A stretch of DNA of 64,000 nt from Anaerocolumna xylanovorans DSM 12503 (GTDB taxonomy: Bacteria; Bacillota; Clostridia; Lachnospirales; Lachnospiraceae): positions 1 to 64,000 of the forward strand of contig NZ_FRFD01000003.1 in NCBI RefSeq assembly GCF_900143645.1, in the 5' to 3' direction. The position numbers and the translations under genes are program-made. Position 1 is the stretch's first letter; every line of letters begins with the position of its first letter. Shown piece after piece: positions 1 through 7,954 of the stretch. Below the pieces are notes generated by a model. That model worked only from the letters and a program-made list of their open reading frames with translations. It ran no database searches and was not told the DNA's origin.

Positions 1-63
1 GCTGGCCTTAAACCAGTACCCGCAGATGATATCATGCTAAAGAAATCCTTATTGAAACACTAA
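1..63 (+). CDS. C-terminal end of an unidentified protein (partial)
   Basis: The window opens in an open frame of 20 codons that ends at a TAA at 61-63 (last residues KKSLLKH). The residues look like ordinary coding sequence, but there is too little to name a family. The 5' part lies outside the window. No terminator hairpin was found just after it. Coding status is an inference from position and composition. Confidence 0.35.
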   Translation, partial: AGLKPVPADDIMLKKSLLKH

Positions 64-360
64 TTATCAGCTGAAAATATGATACAGGCAGAGATTAGTC
101 CATGAAAATGTAAATTCATCGTGTGGAACTTACTTTTACACAGTATTTTCCAGATGTCTGCTTTTTGTACGCAAAAAAAAGCTAAAAACAGTGTCCACAG
201 TTCTATTATAGCTATATTAATTTAAAAGTAAATGTAATATTAACTAGTAAAATCAATAAAGTAGAGGTTGTGATTACAAAAAACTTCGCTGTAGTCTATA
301 GGAATTTCGATTTACATTCAAGGTTACCTTTTTATTTTACAGGATATTTTTAAATACCAC
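64..360. other. AT-rich intergenic stretch, no gene seen
   Basis: About 300 bases between the partial gene at the left edge and the MerR-type promoter. All frames are broken by stops and I see no convincing ribosome binding site, tRNA-like fold or strong terminator. The sequence is very AT-rich and may hold promoters for genes outside the window. Confidence 0.4.
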
Positions 361-391
361 TTGACTTGGAGTTCACTCCAAGTGCTAAGCT
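361..391 (+). promoter_or_regulatory. MerR-family promoter with 19-bp spacer and operator palindrome
   Basis: TTGACT at 361-366 and TAAGCT at 386-391 are separated by 19 bp, the over-long spacer typical of MerR-activated promoters. The spacer holds a perfect inverted repeat, ACTTGGAGT-TC-ACTCCAAGT at 364-383. Known MerR regulators twist such promoters into an active shape. The likely regulator is the MerR gene at 2388-2801, last gene of the same module; that pairing is inference. Confidence 0.8.
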
Positions 392-429
392 ATAAAAAAA
401 TAGATAATAATATAGTGGAAAGGAAGTGC

Positions 430-516
430 GTGAATGAATACAAGGCAATGATGAAGGCAGCCTTAAATTTTGGAGTCACTCCGGTTGAAATAAAAGATGT
501 GAAGCAATCCACGTAA
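430..516 (+). pseudogene. Remnant of a carboxymuconolactone decarboxylase-like gene
   Basis: From a GTG at 430 an open frame runs to a TAA at 514-516 and encodes EYKAMMKAALNFGVTPVEIK, which resembles the alpha-helical core of carboxymuconolactone decarboxylase (AhpD-like) proteins, where a motif like ALN-GVTP-EIKE is common. Everything before and after this helix is missing, so this is a short remnant. It sits directly behind the MerR promoter and in front of the alcohol dehydrogenase, so it was probably once the first gene of this operon. The family match is from memory of the motif and is tentative. Confidence 0.45.
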
Positions 517-518
517 AA

Positions 519-659
519 ATGGATGTAAAAGTAGCAGCAGAGGATTTAATCAAGATTGATGGATTATTAGAGAAATATCCAAATATTGGCCTAAGGTACA
601 GCGCCAATGAAAACAAATTCGTAAAAAAGATTAAACAAAAAGGAGAAAAAATAATATGA
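519..659 (+). CDS. Possible 46-residue ORF overlapping the adh start
   Basis: ATG at 519 to TGA at 657-659, overlapping the alcohol dehydrogenase start as ATGA. It encodes an acidic then lysine-rich peptide (LIKIDGLLEKYPNIGLRYS in the middle). There is no clear ribosome binding site. It may be the tail of a second decayed gene instead of a functional small protein. I do not recognise the family. Confidence 0.2.
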   Translation: MDVKVAAEDLIKIDGLLEKYPNIGLRYSANENKFVKKIKQKGEKII

Positions 660-1822
660 ATAATTTTGTATACGACATTCCTACCAGAGTTTATTTCGGA
701 GAAAATCAGCTGGGAAACCTGGGTGCTGAATTAAGCAAATACGGTAAAAAGGTACTTATGACCTATGGCGGTGGTTCCATTAAGAAAATCGGTCTTTATG
801 ATAAGATTGTTGAGGAGATTCAAAAAGCAGGATTAGAGCTTTTTGAATTATCCGGAATTGACCCAAATCCGAGAGTGGCTTCCGTTAATGCAGGCGCTGA
901 TATCTGTAAGAAAGAAGATATTGACGTTCTTCTTGCAGTAGGCGGCGGTTCTGTACTGGATTGTACCAAATACATTGGTGCAGCAACCTATTATGATGGA
1001 GATGCATGGGATATCCTGCTTCAGAAGGTACCTGTAGACAACTGCCTTCCGGTAATTACTGTTCTGACACTGGCAGCAACGGGCTCTGAAATGGATGCAG
1101 GCGGCGTTATCAGCAATCCGGAAACAAAGGATAAAATCGGTCTGGTTTTCCCAGTAATGCAGCCAAAGGTTTCTTTCTTAGACCCAACTACTACTTACAC
1201 GGTGAATAAATTCCACACAGCTTGTGGTGCAGCAGATATGCTGAATCACATTCTGGAAGTATATTTTAATATGGATCAGGATTTATATATGTTAGATTGT
1301 GTCATGGAAGGACTTATGAAGACCATCATCAAATATGCCCCTGTTGCTTTGGAGGAACCGGATAATTATGAAGCCCGTGCAAATTTAATGTGGACTTCTA
1401 CCTGGGCAATCAATGGATTTGTCAATGGCGGAAAACGTCAGGCCTGGAGCTGTCATCCAATGGAGCATGAGCTGTCGGCTATCTATGACATTACCCATGG
1501 GCTCGGACTTGCAATCCTTACACCAAGATGGATGGAATATACGCTTAACGAAACTACCGTTTCCAAGTTCTATCAATTTGGAACCAATGTATTTGGCATT
1601 GATAAAAATTTAGCCCCCATGGAAGTGGCAAAGAAGAGTATTGAGATGATAAGTGATTTCTTATTTAGTACACTGGGACTTCAGAGTACCTTTACCGAAA
1701 TTGGTATTGATGAGACGAATTTTGAAATTATGGCAAAGAAAGCCTGCATGGATAGCGTATTGCCGGGATTCAAGCCACTGAATCAGCAGGATATTGTTAA
1801 TATATTTAAGATGTGTCTGTAA
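656..1822 (+). CDS. Iron/zinc-containing alcohol dehydrogenase, YqhD/BdhA type
   Basis: A 388-residue group III alcohol dehydrogenase that reduces aldehydes such as butanal or other reactive carbonyls with NAD(P)H in the cytosol. The nucleotide loop GGGSVLD is at residues 96-102 and the metal ligands line up as D194, H198, H267 and H281, the same numbering as E. coli YqhD. It starts 12 nt after an AAAGGAG ribosome binding site. It is followed 30 nt later by a flavodoxin and then a MerR regulator, and preceded by a MerR promoter, so it probably belongs to an electrophile- or aldehyde-inducible module. The exact substrate cannot be read from sequence. Confidence 0.92.
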   Translation: MNNFVYDIPTRVYFGENQLGNLGAELSKYGKKVLMTYGGGSIKKIGLYDKIVEEIQKAGLELFELSGIDPNPRVASVNAGADICKKEDIDVLLAVGGGSVLDCTKYIGAATYYDGDAWDILLQKVPVDNCLPVITVLTLAATGSEMDAGGVISNPETKDKIGLVFPVMQPKVSFLDPTTTYTVNKFHTACGAADMLNHILEVYFNMDQDLYMLDCVMEGLMKTIIKYAPVALEEPDNYEARANLMWTSTWAINGFVNGGKRQAWSCHPMEHELSAIYDITHGLGLAILTPRWMEYTLNETTVSKFYQFGTNVFGIDKNLAPMEVAKKSIEMISDFLFSTLGLQSTFTEIGIDETNFEIMAKKACMDSVLPGFKPLNQQDIVNIFKMCL

Positions 1823-1852
1823 GAAAAGAATATATAGGAGAGAAGCGTTTAA

Positions 1853-2323
1853 ATGAGCAAAATAGCAGTGGTATATTATTCCTATACCAATAATACAAAA
1901 AAAATAGCGGAAATGATTCAGAGTAAGACAGGCGCAGAGGTATTTCAGATAGAGACCGTTACACCTTATACAGGAAGTTATGATGAGGTGGTAAATCAGG
2001 CCCAGAAAGAAATTAATTCGGGCTTTAAGCCGCCAATTCAGTCATTAAAGATGCAGCTTGACCAATACGATACCGTCATTCTAGGTACGCCGGTATGGTG
2101 GTATACTATGGCGCCGGCAGTCTTTACATTTCTGTCGGAAGCAGATTTAAGCGGTAAAAAGATTATCCCTTTTGCCACAAATGCAGGATGGCTTGGACAT
2201 ACCTTTAAGGATATCAAGAAATTGTGTCCTGATTCGGAAGTAGTAAGCGGGATGAACATTGAATTTTCAAAAGAAATATTGAAAACATCAATAAAAGCTA
2301 TAGAAAGTTGGATAGTAGGTTGA
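1853..2323 (+). CDS. Flavodoxin family protein
   Basis: A 156-residue flavodoxin-like protein. The N-terminal strand and FMN phosphate loop read VVYYSYTNNTKKIA (residues 6-19), and TPVWWYTMAP at 79-88 matches the second FMN loop of the flavodoxin_4 group. No signal peptide, so it is a soluble cytosolic electron carrier or quinone/aldehyde-linked reductase. It lies 30 nt after the alcohol dehydrogenase with its own GGAGAG site and 64 nt before the merR gene; the three are probably co-transcribed. It could supply electrons in a reductive detoxification pathway, which is inference from context. Confidence 0.9.
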   Translation: MSKIAVVYYSYTNNTKKIAEMIQSKTGAEVFQIETVTPYTGSYDEVVNQAQKEINSGFKPPIQSLKMQLDQYDTVILGTPVWWYTMAPAVFTFLSEADLSGKKIIPFATNAGWLGHTFKDIKKLCPDSEVVSGMNIEFSKEILKTSIKAIESWIVG

Positions 2324-2352
2324 AAAATAAATTTTCCAACTACGAATTAGCG

Positions 2353-2380
2353 AATATTCAATCACGGATTGGATATTCAG
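2353..2380 (+). promoter_or_regulatory. Inverted-repeat element upstream of merR
   Basis: An imperfect 11-bp inverted repeat, AATATTCAATC-ACG-GATTGGATATT, ends a few bases before the merR ribosome binding site. A second copy (24 of 28 positions identical) is at 35766-35793, in the leader of the ArsA operon. It could be a protein-binding site or an RNA stem near the translation start. Function unknown. Confidence 0.45.
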
Positions 2381-2387
2381 GAAAGGC

Positions 2388-2801
2388 ATGGTTATTAATA
2401 TGACAATTACAGAAGTCGCTGAAAAGTACAATATTACAGCGGATACTTTAAGATACTATGAACGGATTGGTTTAATACCACCGGTACCAAGAAACAATAG
2501 CGGAATGCGTGATTATGATGAAGAGTCCTGTGGATGGGTTGAACTAATGCGCTGTATGAGAAAAGCAGGTGTACAGATTGAGGCATTGATAGAATATGTT
2601 GCATTATTCCGTCAGGGTGATTCTACGGTTGACGCTAGAAAACACATACTGAAAGAACAACGGAATCAATTGGCAGAAAAAATGGAAGATATACAGAAAT
2701 CTCTGGAGCGTTTGGATAAAAAAATTGAACGGTATGAGCAGGGGTTAATGATAAAAGAGAAAGTTCTGCAGGATATGAGAGAAAAAGCAGCTGAAAAGTA
2801 G
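2388..2801 (+). CDS. MerR family transcriptional regulator
   Basis: A 137-residue MerR-type regulator. The winged helix-turn-helix is at the N-terminus (ITEVAEKYNITADTLRYYER, residues 7-26) followed by the GLIPP turn, and residues 85-120 form the long dimerisation coiled coil. No cysteine ligand pattern for metals is evident, so it probably senses a small organic or electrophilic signal, as AdhR-like members do. The start may be ATG 2388 or ATG 2400; the AGGAAAGG site at 2379-2386 fits the second start better. The likely target is the 19-bp-spacer promoter at 361-391 driving its own operon. Confidence 0.9.
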   Translation: MVINMTITEVAEKYNITADTLRYYERIGLIPPVPRNNSGMRDYDEESCGWVELMRCMRKAGVQIEALIEYVALFRQGDSTVDARKHILKEQRNQLAEKMEDIQKSLERLDKKIERYEQGLMIKEKVLQDMREKAAEK

Positions 2802-2840
2802 TTGCAGTACAGGATAATTGAATGGAGGTTTTAGAATTGA

Positions 2841-2873
2841 GACGTGAGAGCAATAACTTTCACGTCTTTTTTT
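2841..2873 (+). terminator. Rho-independent terminator after merR
   Basis: Stem GACGTGAGAG / CTTTCACGTC (one mismatch) with loop CAATAA, followed by seven T residues. It ends the adh-flavodoxin-merR unit. Confidence 0.85.
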
Positions 2874-2951
2874 ATCAAACCACCAGAACACAAAAGCGAA
2901 AGGCAGCAGTATCAAAAGTCGTTAAAATACAAATAATCTAGTTTGTGTATA

Positions 2952-2980
2952 TTACCTAAATCAGCAAAAGAATTTATAAT
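2952..2980 (+). promoter_or_regulatory. Candidate promoter of the sugar ABC operon
   Basis: TTACCT at 2952-2957 and TATAAT at 2975-2980 with a 17-bp spacer, 39 nt before the start of the binding-protein gene. The -10 is consensus and the -35 weak, which would suit activation, for example by the AraC protein encoded at the end of this operon. Confidence 0.4.
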
Positions 2981-3018
2981 AAATTCATAAATACATTTGA
3001 ACTTAGGGAGGTAGCAAA

Positions 3019-4332
3019 ATGAGTAAAAAGATAACAAAACTATTATCAATGTTTCTGTCGCTTATGCTTATTCTTACATTGGGGGTAGGATGCAATAAGA
3101 AAGATACATCTGATGAAAATGCAACGGGGGATAATAGTGAAATAACTACAAATGAGACAGCGGCCAATGACACAACTGCAAATGGGGATGAGCAGATTAC
3201 ATTAACCTTTTGGCATACTTATGGTGATGGTGAAGAGACACAGTTTAAAAATGTTGTTCTTCCTATGTGGGAAAAAGAGCATCCAAACATTAAAATTGAT
3301 GCTGTAAGGCAAGACAGCAGTCAGTATCACCAGATGATTGTAACTGCATTTGGTACCGGACAGACTCCGGACATAGCAAGAATTGATATTGTTAACACAG
3401 CATCTTATGCCAATCAGGGCGGACTTGTTGCTTTGAATAATTTTGATGGTTTTGACGCGAACAAGGCAAATTTCCTTGATGGTCCATTATCAACCAATTT
3501 ATACAACGGCAGTTATTATGGATTACCGCTTGATACCAACTGCAAGGCTGCGGTAGTGAATATGAATACCCTTGCATCGATTGGATTAAATCAGGTTCCG
3601 GCTACATTCGAGGAATTTTTATCAGCAGCTGAAAAATCAAAAACTCCTTTAATTAGTGTTTCCGGCGTTGGAGATTGGGACTTCTATCCTTATTTCTGGC
3701 TGTTTGGCGGTACTTTAACTGATCCTGAATTTAAGAAAGCAAGCGGTTATTTAGACAGTCAGGCAAGTATTGATGCTATCAATAAGTTAGTTGAATTAAA
3801 CAAGAAAAAAATTCTGACAATCAAAGAGGTTGATGGAACAGCTGATGCATGGGATGGTATTAAGACCGGTGAATATGCAATGTTTTTTGAAGGTCCGTGG
3901 TTTTTTGGCTCCTATGAGGATAATCTTGCGCAGGGTATTCAAGCTGCTCTGATTCCTGCTTATAACGGCAAAAGTGCTTCAGTTGTAGGAGGTGAGAATA
4001 TCGTAATGTTTAATAGCTCCAAACACCAGGATGCCGCTTATGAATTTCTGAAATTCATGACTTCGGAGGAAGTACAGTTAGCAATGCTGGATGTTGGACA
4101 GCTTCCGGTATTAAAGAGCTTAGTAACGAATGAGAAGGTTACCGGTAATCCGGTATGGTCAGTTTACATGAAGCAAGTAGAGACAGCGGGTGCCAGGATT
4201 CCTTCACCAAACCATGATGAAATCGGGGCAGTCTGGAGTAATGCAATGACTAATATTTTTGTAAACAAAGCCGATGTAAAGAGCGAGCTTGAGAGTGCTG
4301 CAGCTCAGATTGATGAATTATTAGCACAATAG
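3019..4332 (+). CDS. Sugar ABC transporter substrate-binding lipoprotein
   Basis: A 437-residue family 1 extracellular solute-binding protein. A lysine-rich N-terminus and hydrophobic segment end in the lipobox LGVGC (lipidated C25), followed by an Asp/Asn/Thr-rich linker to about residue 60 and the start of the binding domain (LTFWHTYGDG). It captures an oligosaccharide outside the membrane and delivers it to the two permeases that follow. GGGAGG lies 9 nt before the start. The neighbouring GH66 enzyme suggests an alpha-1,6-linked glucan oligosaccharide as ligand, which is inference. Confidence 0.92.
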   Translation: MSKKITKLLSMFLSLMLILTLGVGCNKKDTSDENATGDNSEITTNETAANDTTANGDEQITLTFWHTYGDGEETQFKNVVLPMWEKEHPNIKIDAVRQDSSQYHQMIVTAFGTGQTPDIARIDIVNTASYANQGGLVALNNFDGFDANKANFLDGPLSTNLYNGSYYGLPLDTNCKAAVVNMNTLASIGLNQVPATFEEFLSAAEKSKTPLISVSGVGDWDFYPYFWLFGGTLTDPEFKKASGYLDSQASIDAINKLVELNKKKILTIKEVDGTADAWDGIKTGEYAMFFEGPWFFGSYEDNLAQGIQAALIPAYNGKSASVVGGENIVMFNSSKHQDAAYEFLKFMTSEEVQLAMLDVGQLPVLKSLVTNEKVTGNPVWSVYMKQVETAGARIPSPNHDEIGAVWSNAMTNIFVNKADVKSELESAAAQIDELLAQ

Positions 4333-4344
4333 ATGGATGTGGGG

Positions 4345-4378
4345 TGCCACAACCTGATTTAACGAAAGGGTTGTGGCA
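4345..4378 (+). terminator. Intercistronic hairpin between binding protein and permease
   Basis: Perfect 10-bp stem TGCCACAACC / GGTTGTGGCA followed by a short T run. Such hairpins after binding-protein genes usually stabilise the upstream mRNA or partly terminate, giving more binding protein than permease. That role is inferred from position. Confidence 0.6.
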
Positions 4379-4400
4379 TGTTTTATGAAAGGGTGAGATT

Positions 4401-5336
4401 ATGCCATATGACATTAAAAAGAGGAAATGGAAAAAGTACAGGAAGGGAATTTTAGCAGCGCTTCCTTTTATCACTCCGGGATTAGTGCTGGTTTGCATAT
4501 TTGTCCTGTATCCCATGTTGTTTACCTTTAGAATTGCTTTCTCTGATTATCAGATTGTAAAGAGAGAGATAACGTGGATAGGGTTTGAGAATTTTATCTC
4601 TGTTCTTACCGCTAAGAATAGCAGCTTTTGGTATGCTATCCGTAACAATTTCTTATATGCATTTGTTACAACACCCTGCATTATCTTTTTGGGTATGTTC
4701 TTTGCGTATCTGATTAACAACTTAAGTAAAGGGAAAACAATATTCAAGGTGGGTTTCTATCTCCCGGTTATTACCTCCTGGGTTATCGTCGGTTTAGTAT
4801 TTCAATATTTGTTTAATAGCAGTAACCGGGGCTTGATTAATTATGTAATTGTAGATGTACTGCATCTGACGAAGAATTATATACCATGGCTGCTTAGAGA
4901 GTGGACGGGTAATACGGCAATCTGGATTATGGGTATCTGGAAAAATACCGGTTGGGCTATGTTAATTTATACCGCAGCACTCCAGGGAATTTCAAAGGAT
5001 CTTTATGAGGCGGCTTCCCTGGACGGCGCATCCTCCTGGCAAAGATTTAAAAGAATTGTGATTCCAATGGTAAAACCAACTACGTATTTTGTTCTTGTAA
5101 ATATGGTGATTGGATCCTTCAACGTATTTATCCAGGTCATGCTCTTAACCTCGGGTAAGCCAAACGGTACAACCTCAGTGCTCCAATACCTGTTGTATGA
5201 TAAGGCATTTAATCAGTTTAAATTTGGTGAAGCATCTGCCATCGGTCTTATGACAGCAATTACCATCATCATACTAACGGTTATCTTAAACCGGGGATTG
5301 AAATTGGATACAGTGGATAAGGAGGAAACCGTATGA
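4401..5336 (+). CDS. Sugar ABC transporter permease, MalF type
   Basis: A 311-residue inner-membrane permease with about six membrane segments, the first at roughly residues 15-40. The cytoplasmic EAA loop that docks the ATPase is visible near residue 203 (EAASLDGASSWQRFKRIVIP). It forms a heterodimer with the product of the next gene, which it overlaps by ATGA. No ATPase gene is in this operon, so a shared MsmK/MalK-type ATPase encoded elsewhere must energise it, as is usual in Firmicutes. Confidence 0.92.
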   Translation: MPYDIKKRKWKKYRKGILAALPFITPGLVLVCIFVLYPMLFTFRIAFSDYQIVKREITWIGFENFISVLTAKNSSFWYAIRNNFLYAFVTTPCIIFLGMFFAYLINNLSKGKTIFKVGFYLPVITSWVIVGLVFQYLFNSSNRGLINYVIVDVLHLTKNYIPWLLREWTGNTAIWIMGIWKNTGWAMLIYTAALQGISKDLYEAASLDGASSWQRFKRIVIPMVKPTTYFVLVNMVIGSFNVFIQVMLLTSGKPNGTTSVLQYLLYDKAFNQFKFGEASAIGLMTAITIIILTVILNRGLKLDTVDKEETV

Positions 5337-6217
5337 GAAAATTTAAAGGCAAAAAAGCTACAGAACGTGTCGGGCAGGGCATCCTATGGATTTTCTTATT
5401 ATTTGCGTTAGCGATATTTTCCGTACCTTATTTGTTCATGATATCAAACTCTTTTGAAAAGTTTAGCTTTTCGCTTCCGTTTCCGCCAAGAATTTTTCCG
5501 AAACAGATTATTTTTGATGCATACCGGTATATTTTAGGCTTGGATATTTTCACAGTTGCTTTTCGAAACAGTGTAATTAACACAGTACTTACCGTAGCGA
5601 TTGAATTACTGGTTGCAACTTTATCGGCATATGGCTTTGCACGTATTAAGTTTCCGGGCAGGGAGGTACTTTTTAAAATTTATCTCTTAACTCTGATGGT
5701 ACCCGGTTTTTTGAACATCATTCCGCAATTTATTACACTGGGTGCTATAAAGCTTCCGTTTCCGGGTCTTAAGGAGGGTCTTGTAGGAACAAGACCGGGA
5801 TTAATACTGATTTATGTTGCTACCGGTATATGCGGACATACTTTTTTCTTACGCAATTTCTTTCGCGGCTTGCCAGATGCATTATCTGAATCGGTTATTA
5901 TGGACGGCGGCACACATATGACTATTTTTACAAGAATTATGCTGCCATTATCAAAACCTGCGATCGGAACGATGACAATTTTTGCATTACAGGGAATATG
6001 GGAAGAATATTTTACAGCGAAAATACTGCTTGGTGCAAATGAAGCTATGATTACACTTCCAATGCTCTTACAAAGATTGAACGGAGAGCATGCCACCAGA
6101 TGGGAATGGGTATTTGCAGCTTCGATTTTAATACAGATCCCTGTTATTATTTTGTTCATCCTGTTCCAAAGGAAAACAGTAATCGGTGGGCTTTCTGAAG
6201 GCTCAGTGAAACAATAA
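5333..6217 (+). CDS. Sugar ABC transporter permease, MalG type
   Basis: A 294-residue membrane protein with six predicted segments and a degenerate EAA loop (SESVIMDGGTHMTIFTRIML, about residues 185-204). It starts inside the stop of the preceding permease (ATGA), showing translational coupling. It is the second half of the transport channel. Loop and spacing are typical of the CUT1 carbohydrate uptake family. Confidence 0.92.
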   Translation: MRKFKGKKATERVGQGILWIFLLFALAIFSVPYLFMISNSFEKFSFSLPFPPRIFPKQIIFDAYRYILGLDIFTVAFRNSVINTVLTVAIELLVATLSAYGFARIKFPGREVLFKIYLLTLMVPGFLNIIPQFITLGAIKLPFPGLKEGLVGTRPGLILIYVATGICGHTFFLRNFFRGLPDALSESVIMDGGTHMTIFTRIMLPLSKPAIGTMTIFALQGIWEEYFTAKILLGANEAMITLPMLLQRLNGEHATRWEWVFAASILIQIPVIILFILFQRKTVIGGLSEGSVKQ

Positions 6218-6241
6218 ACAGCATAAGCGGAGGAACAAGTT

Positions 6242-7939
6242 ATGAAGGAACATTTAGCATATGTAGATTGCTTTCCTGATAAAGCCCAATATTTAGAGGG
6301 TGAATTGGTAGGTATCCTACTGGAGGCAGAGAATCGGGAAAATATAATAGAAGTAGAATTCACAGTATCAGAACTAGACCGGATTTTATTTAGAAAAACG
6401 GTAAGAACATCAGAACTGATGGCAGGCGCTATCGCATATAAAATGTCATGTGAGCTGCCTGTTGGTAATTATGGAGTGGATGTAAAAGTTATCTATGCCG
6501 ATTATACTATTCAAGTACATACCGCTTGTGATGTAGTGGAAACTTACGATTCCGTAATCCGGTATGGTTTTCTTACGGATTTTTCAGAGCAGGATAAGGA
6601 GGATGCCTCTGATATTAACTATGCAGTGAAGCTCCATCTGAATGCATTACAGTTTTATGACTGGATGTACCGTCATGATAAACTGGTCGCTGAGGAAGAA
6701 GAATACCTCGAGCCGTTAGGAAGAAAAATATCGTTGCAGACAATCAGAAATAAGATAAATCTTTGTAAACAGCACGGAATTCGCCCCTTTGCCTATGGTG
6801 CCGTATACGCGGCAAGTAAAGAAGCATATGCAAAGCACCCCTCCTGGGCTTTGTATAAAAAAGATAGGGAGGTCCTAAGTTTTGCTGATTGGCTTGTTTT
6901 CATGGATACCTCTAATGATGCGTCCTGGTGTAACTATATTATAGAGCAGTATGCTGATTCGGTAAAACGTTTAGGCTTTCAGGGAATCCATATGGACACC
7001 TACGGTTTCCCGAAATATGTATACAATGACAGGCAGGAAAGAGTATCATTAGCGGAAACATTTCCCGGGATGATAAAACTTGCAAAGCAGGCAGTGAAAG
7101 AGATTGATGACAAAGCCGGAGTGATATTTAACGCAGTAAATAACTGGCCGGTTGAATGTGTGGCGGCTTCGGAGCAGGATGCGACTTACATTGAAGTTTG
7201 GGCTCCCCATGTTACGTACCATCATTTATATACACTAATTCGTGAGGCAAAGTATCTTGGAGCCAGGCAGGTAATTCTGGCAGCTTATATGAAGCCCTTC
7301 ACAGAGGCGAAGACAGAGGAGGAAATCTTGGCTGCGGAATATTCCTTGTTATTAACCAATGCGGTGATTCAGGCTTCAGGAGGATATCAATTAGTATTTG
7401 GGGAAACGAATTCTGTACTTAGTGACAGCTACTATGTAAACTATTCGAAATTAAGAGATGAATTCATTCCAAAAGTAAGATCCTATTGTGACTTTGCGGT
7501 TCGATATGGTAAACTCTTATATGACAAGGATGCTATGGATATATCAATGACGGCTGCAAATGGAATTAACGAGGATATTATTTTTACTTCGCTTAATGAC
7601 AGCAACATTCAGTTTACTTCCAGCGGCAGAGAAGGCAAGATTTGGACTATCATCCGAGAAGCCAGGAAGTATCTGACGATTCAGATGATTAATCTAACCC
7701 AGATAAATGATTTGTGGAACCAGCCGAAAACCAAGCGGCCGGAAGCAGTATCCGGGATACAGGTTAATATACTGTTAGATACGGATATCAAGGGCGCTTT
7801 TATGGCATCACCGGATGATGGAACCTGTACGCCGATTAGATTGGAATATCGGCTGGAGCAAAAATCAAATGGTCAGCACGTAATTATTACAGTACCTAAA
7901 TTGGAATTATGGAACATGATATGGATAGAACTTTCATAA
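6242..7939 (+). CDS. GH66 dextranase-like glycoside hydrolase, cytosolic
   Basis: A 565-residue protein with features of glycoside hydrolase family 66 (dextranase and cycloisomaltooligosaccharide glucanotransferase). Visible are the region YGFLTDF...LHLNALQFYDWMYRHD (residues 108-146), a candidate nucleophile D252 in IHMDTYG and a candidate acid/base E318 in YIEVW; the 66-residue spacing is close to the 68 in Streptococcus mutans dextranase. There is no signal peptide, cell-wall anchor or extra carbohydrate-binding module, unlike secreted dextranases. Encoded just after a sugar importer, it probably splits imported isomaltooligosaccharides or cyclic glucans inside the cell. Confidence 0.85.
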   Translation: MKEHLAYVDCFPDKAQYLEGELVGILLEAENRENIIEVEFTVSELDRILFRKTVRTSELMAGAIAYKMSCELPVGNYGVDVKVIYADYTIQVHTACDVVETYDSVIRYGFLTDFSEQDKEDASDINYAVKLHLNALQFYDWMYRHDKLVAEEEEYLEPLGRKISLQTIRNKINLCKQHGIRPFAYGAVYAASKEAYAKHPSWALYKKDREVLSFADWLVFMDTSNDASWCNYIIEQYADSVKRLGFQGIHMDTYGFPKYVYNDRQERVSLAETFPGMIKLAKQAVKEIDDKAGVIFNAVNNWPVECVAASEQDATYIEVWAPHVTYHHLYTLIREAKYLGARQVILAAYMKPFTEAKTEEEILAAEYSLLLTNAVIQASGGYQLVFGETNSVLSDSYYVNYSKLRDEFIPKVRSYCDFAVRYGKLLYDKDAMDISMTAANGINEDIIFTSLNDSNIQFTSSGREGKIWTIIREARKYLTIQMINLTQINDLWNQPKTKRPEAVSGIQVNILLDTDIKGAFMASPDDGTCTPIRLEYRLEQKSNGQHVIITVPKLELWNMIWIELS

Positions 7940-7954
7940 GAGTGGAGGATATGG

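Noticed and set aside
5812..6363. 183-codon minus-strand open frame over the permease/GH66 junction
   Set aside because: Antisense to two well-supported genes, low-quality composition rich in Ser and Ile, no family resemblance.
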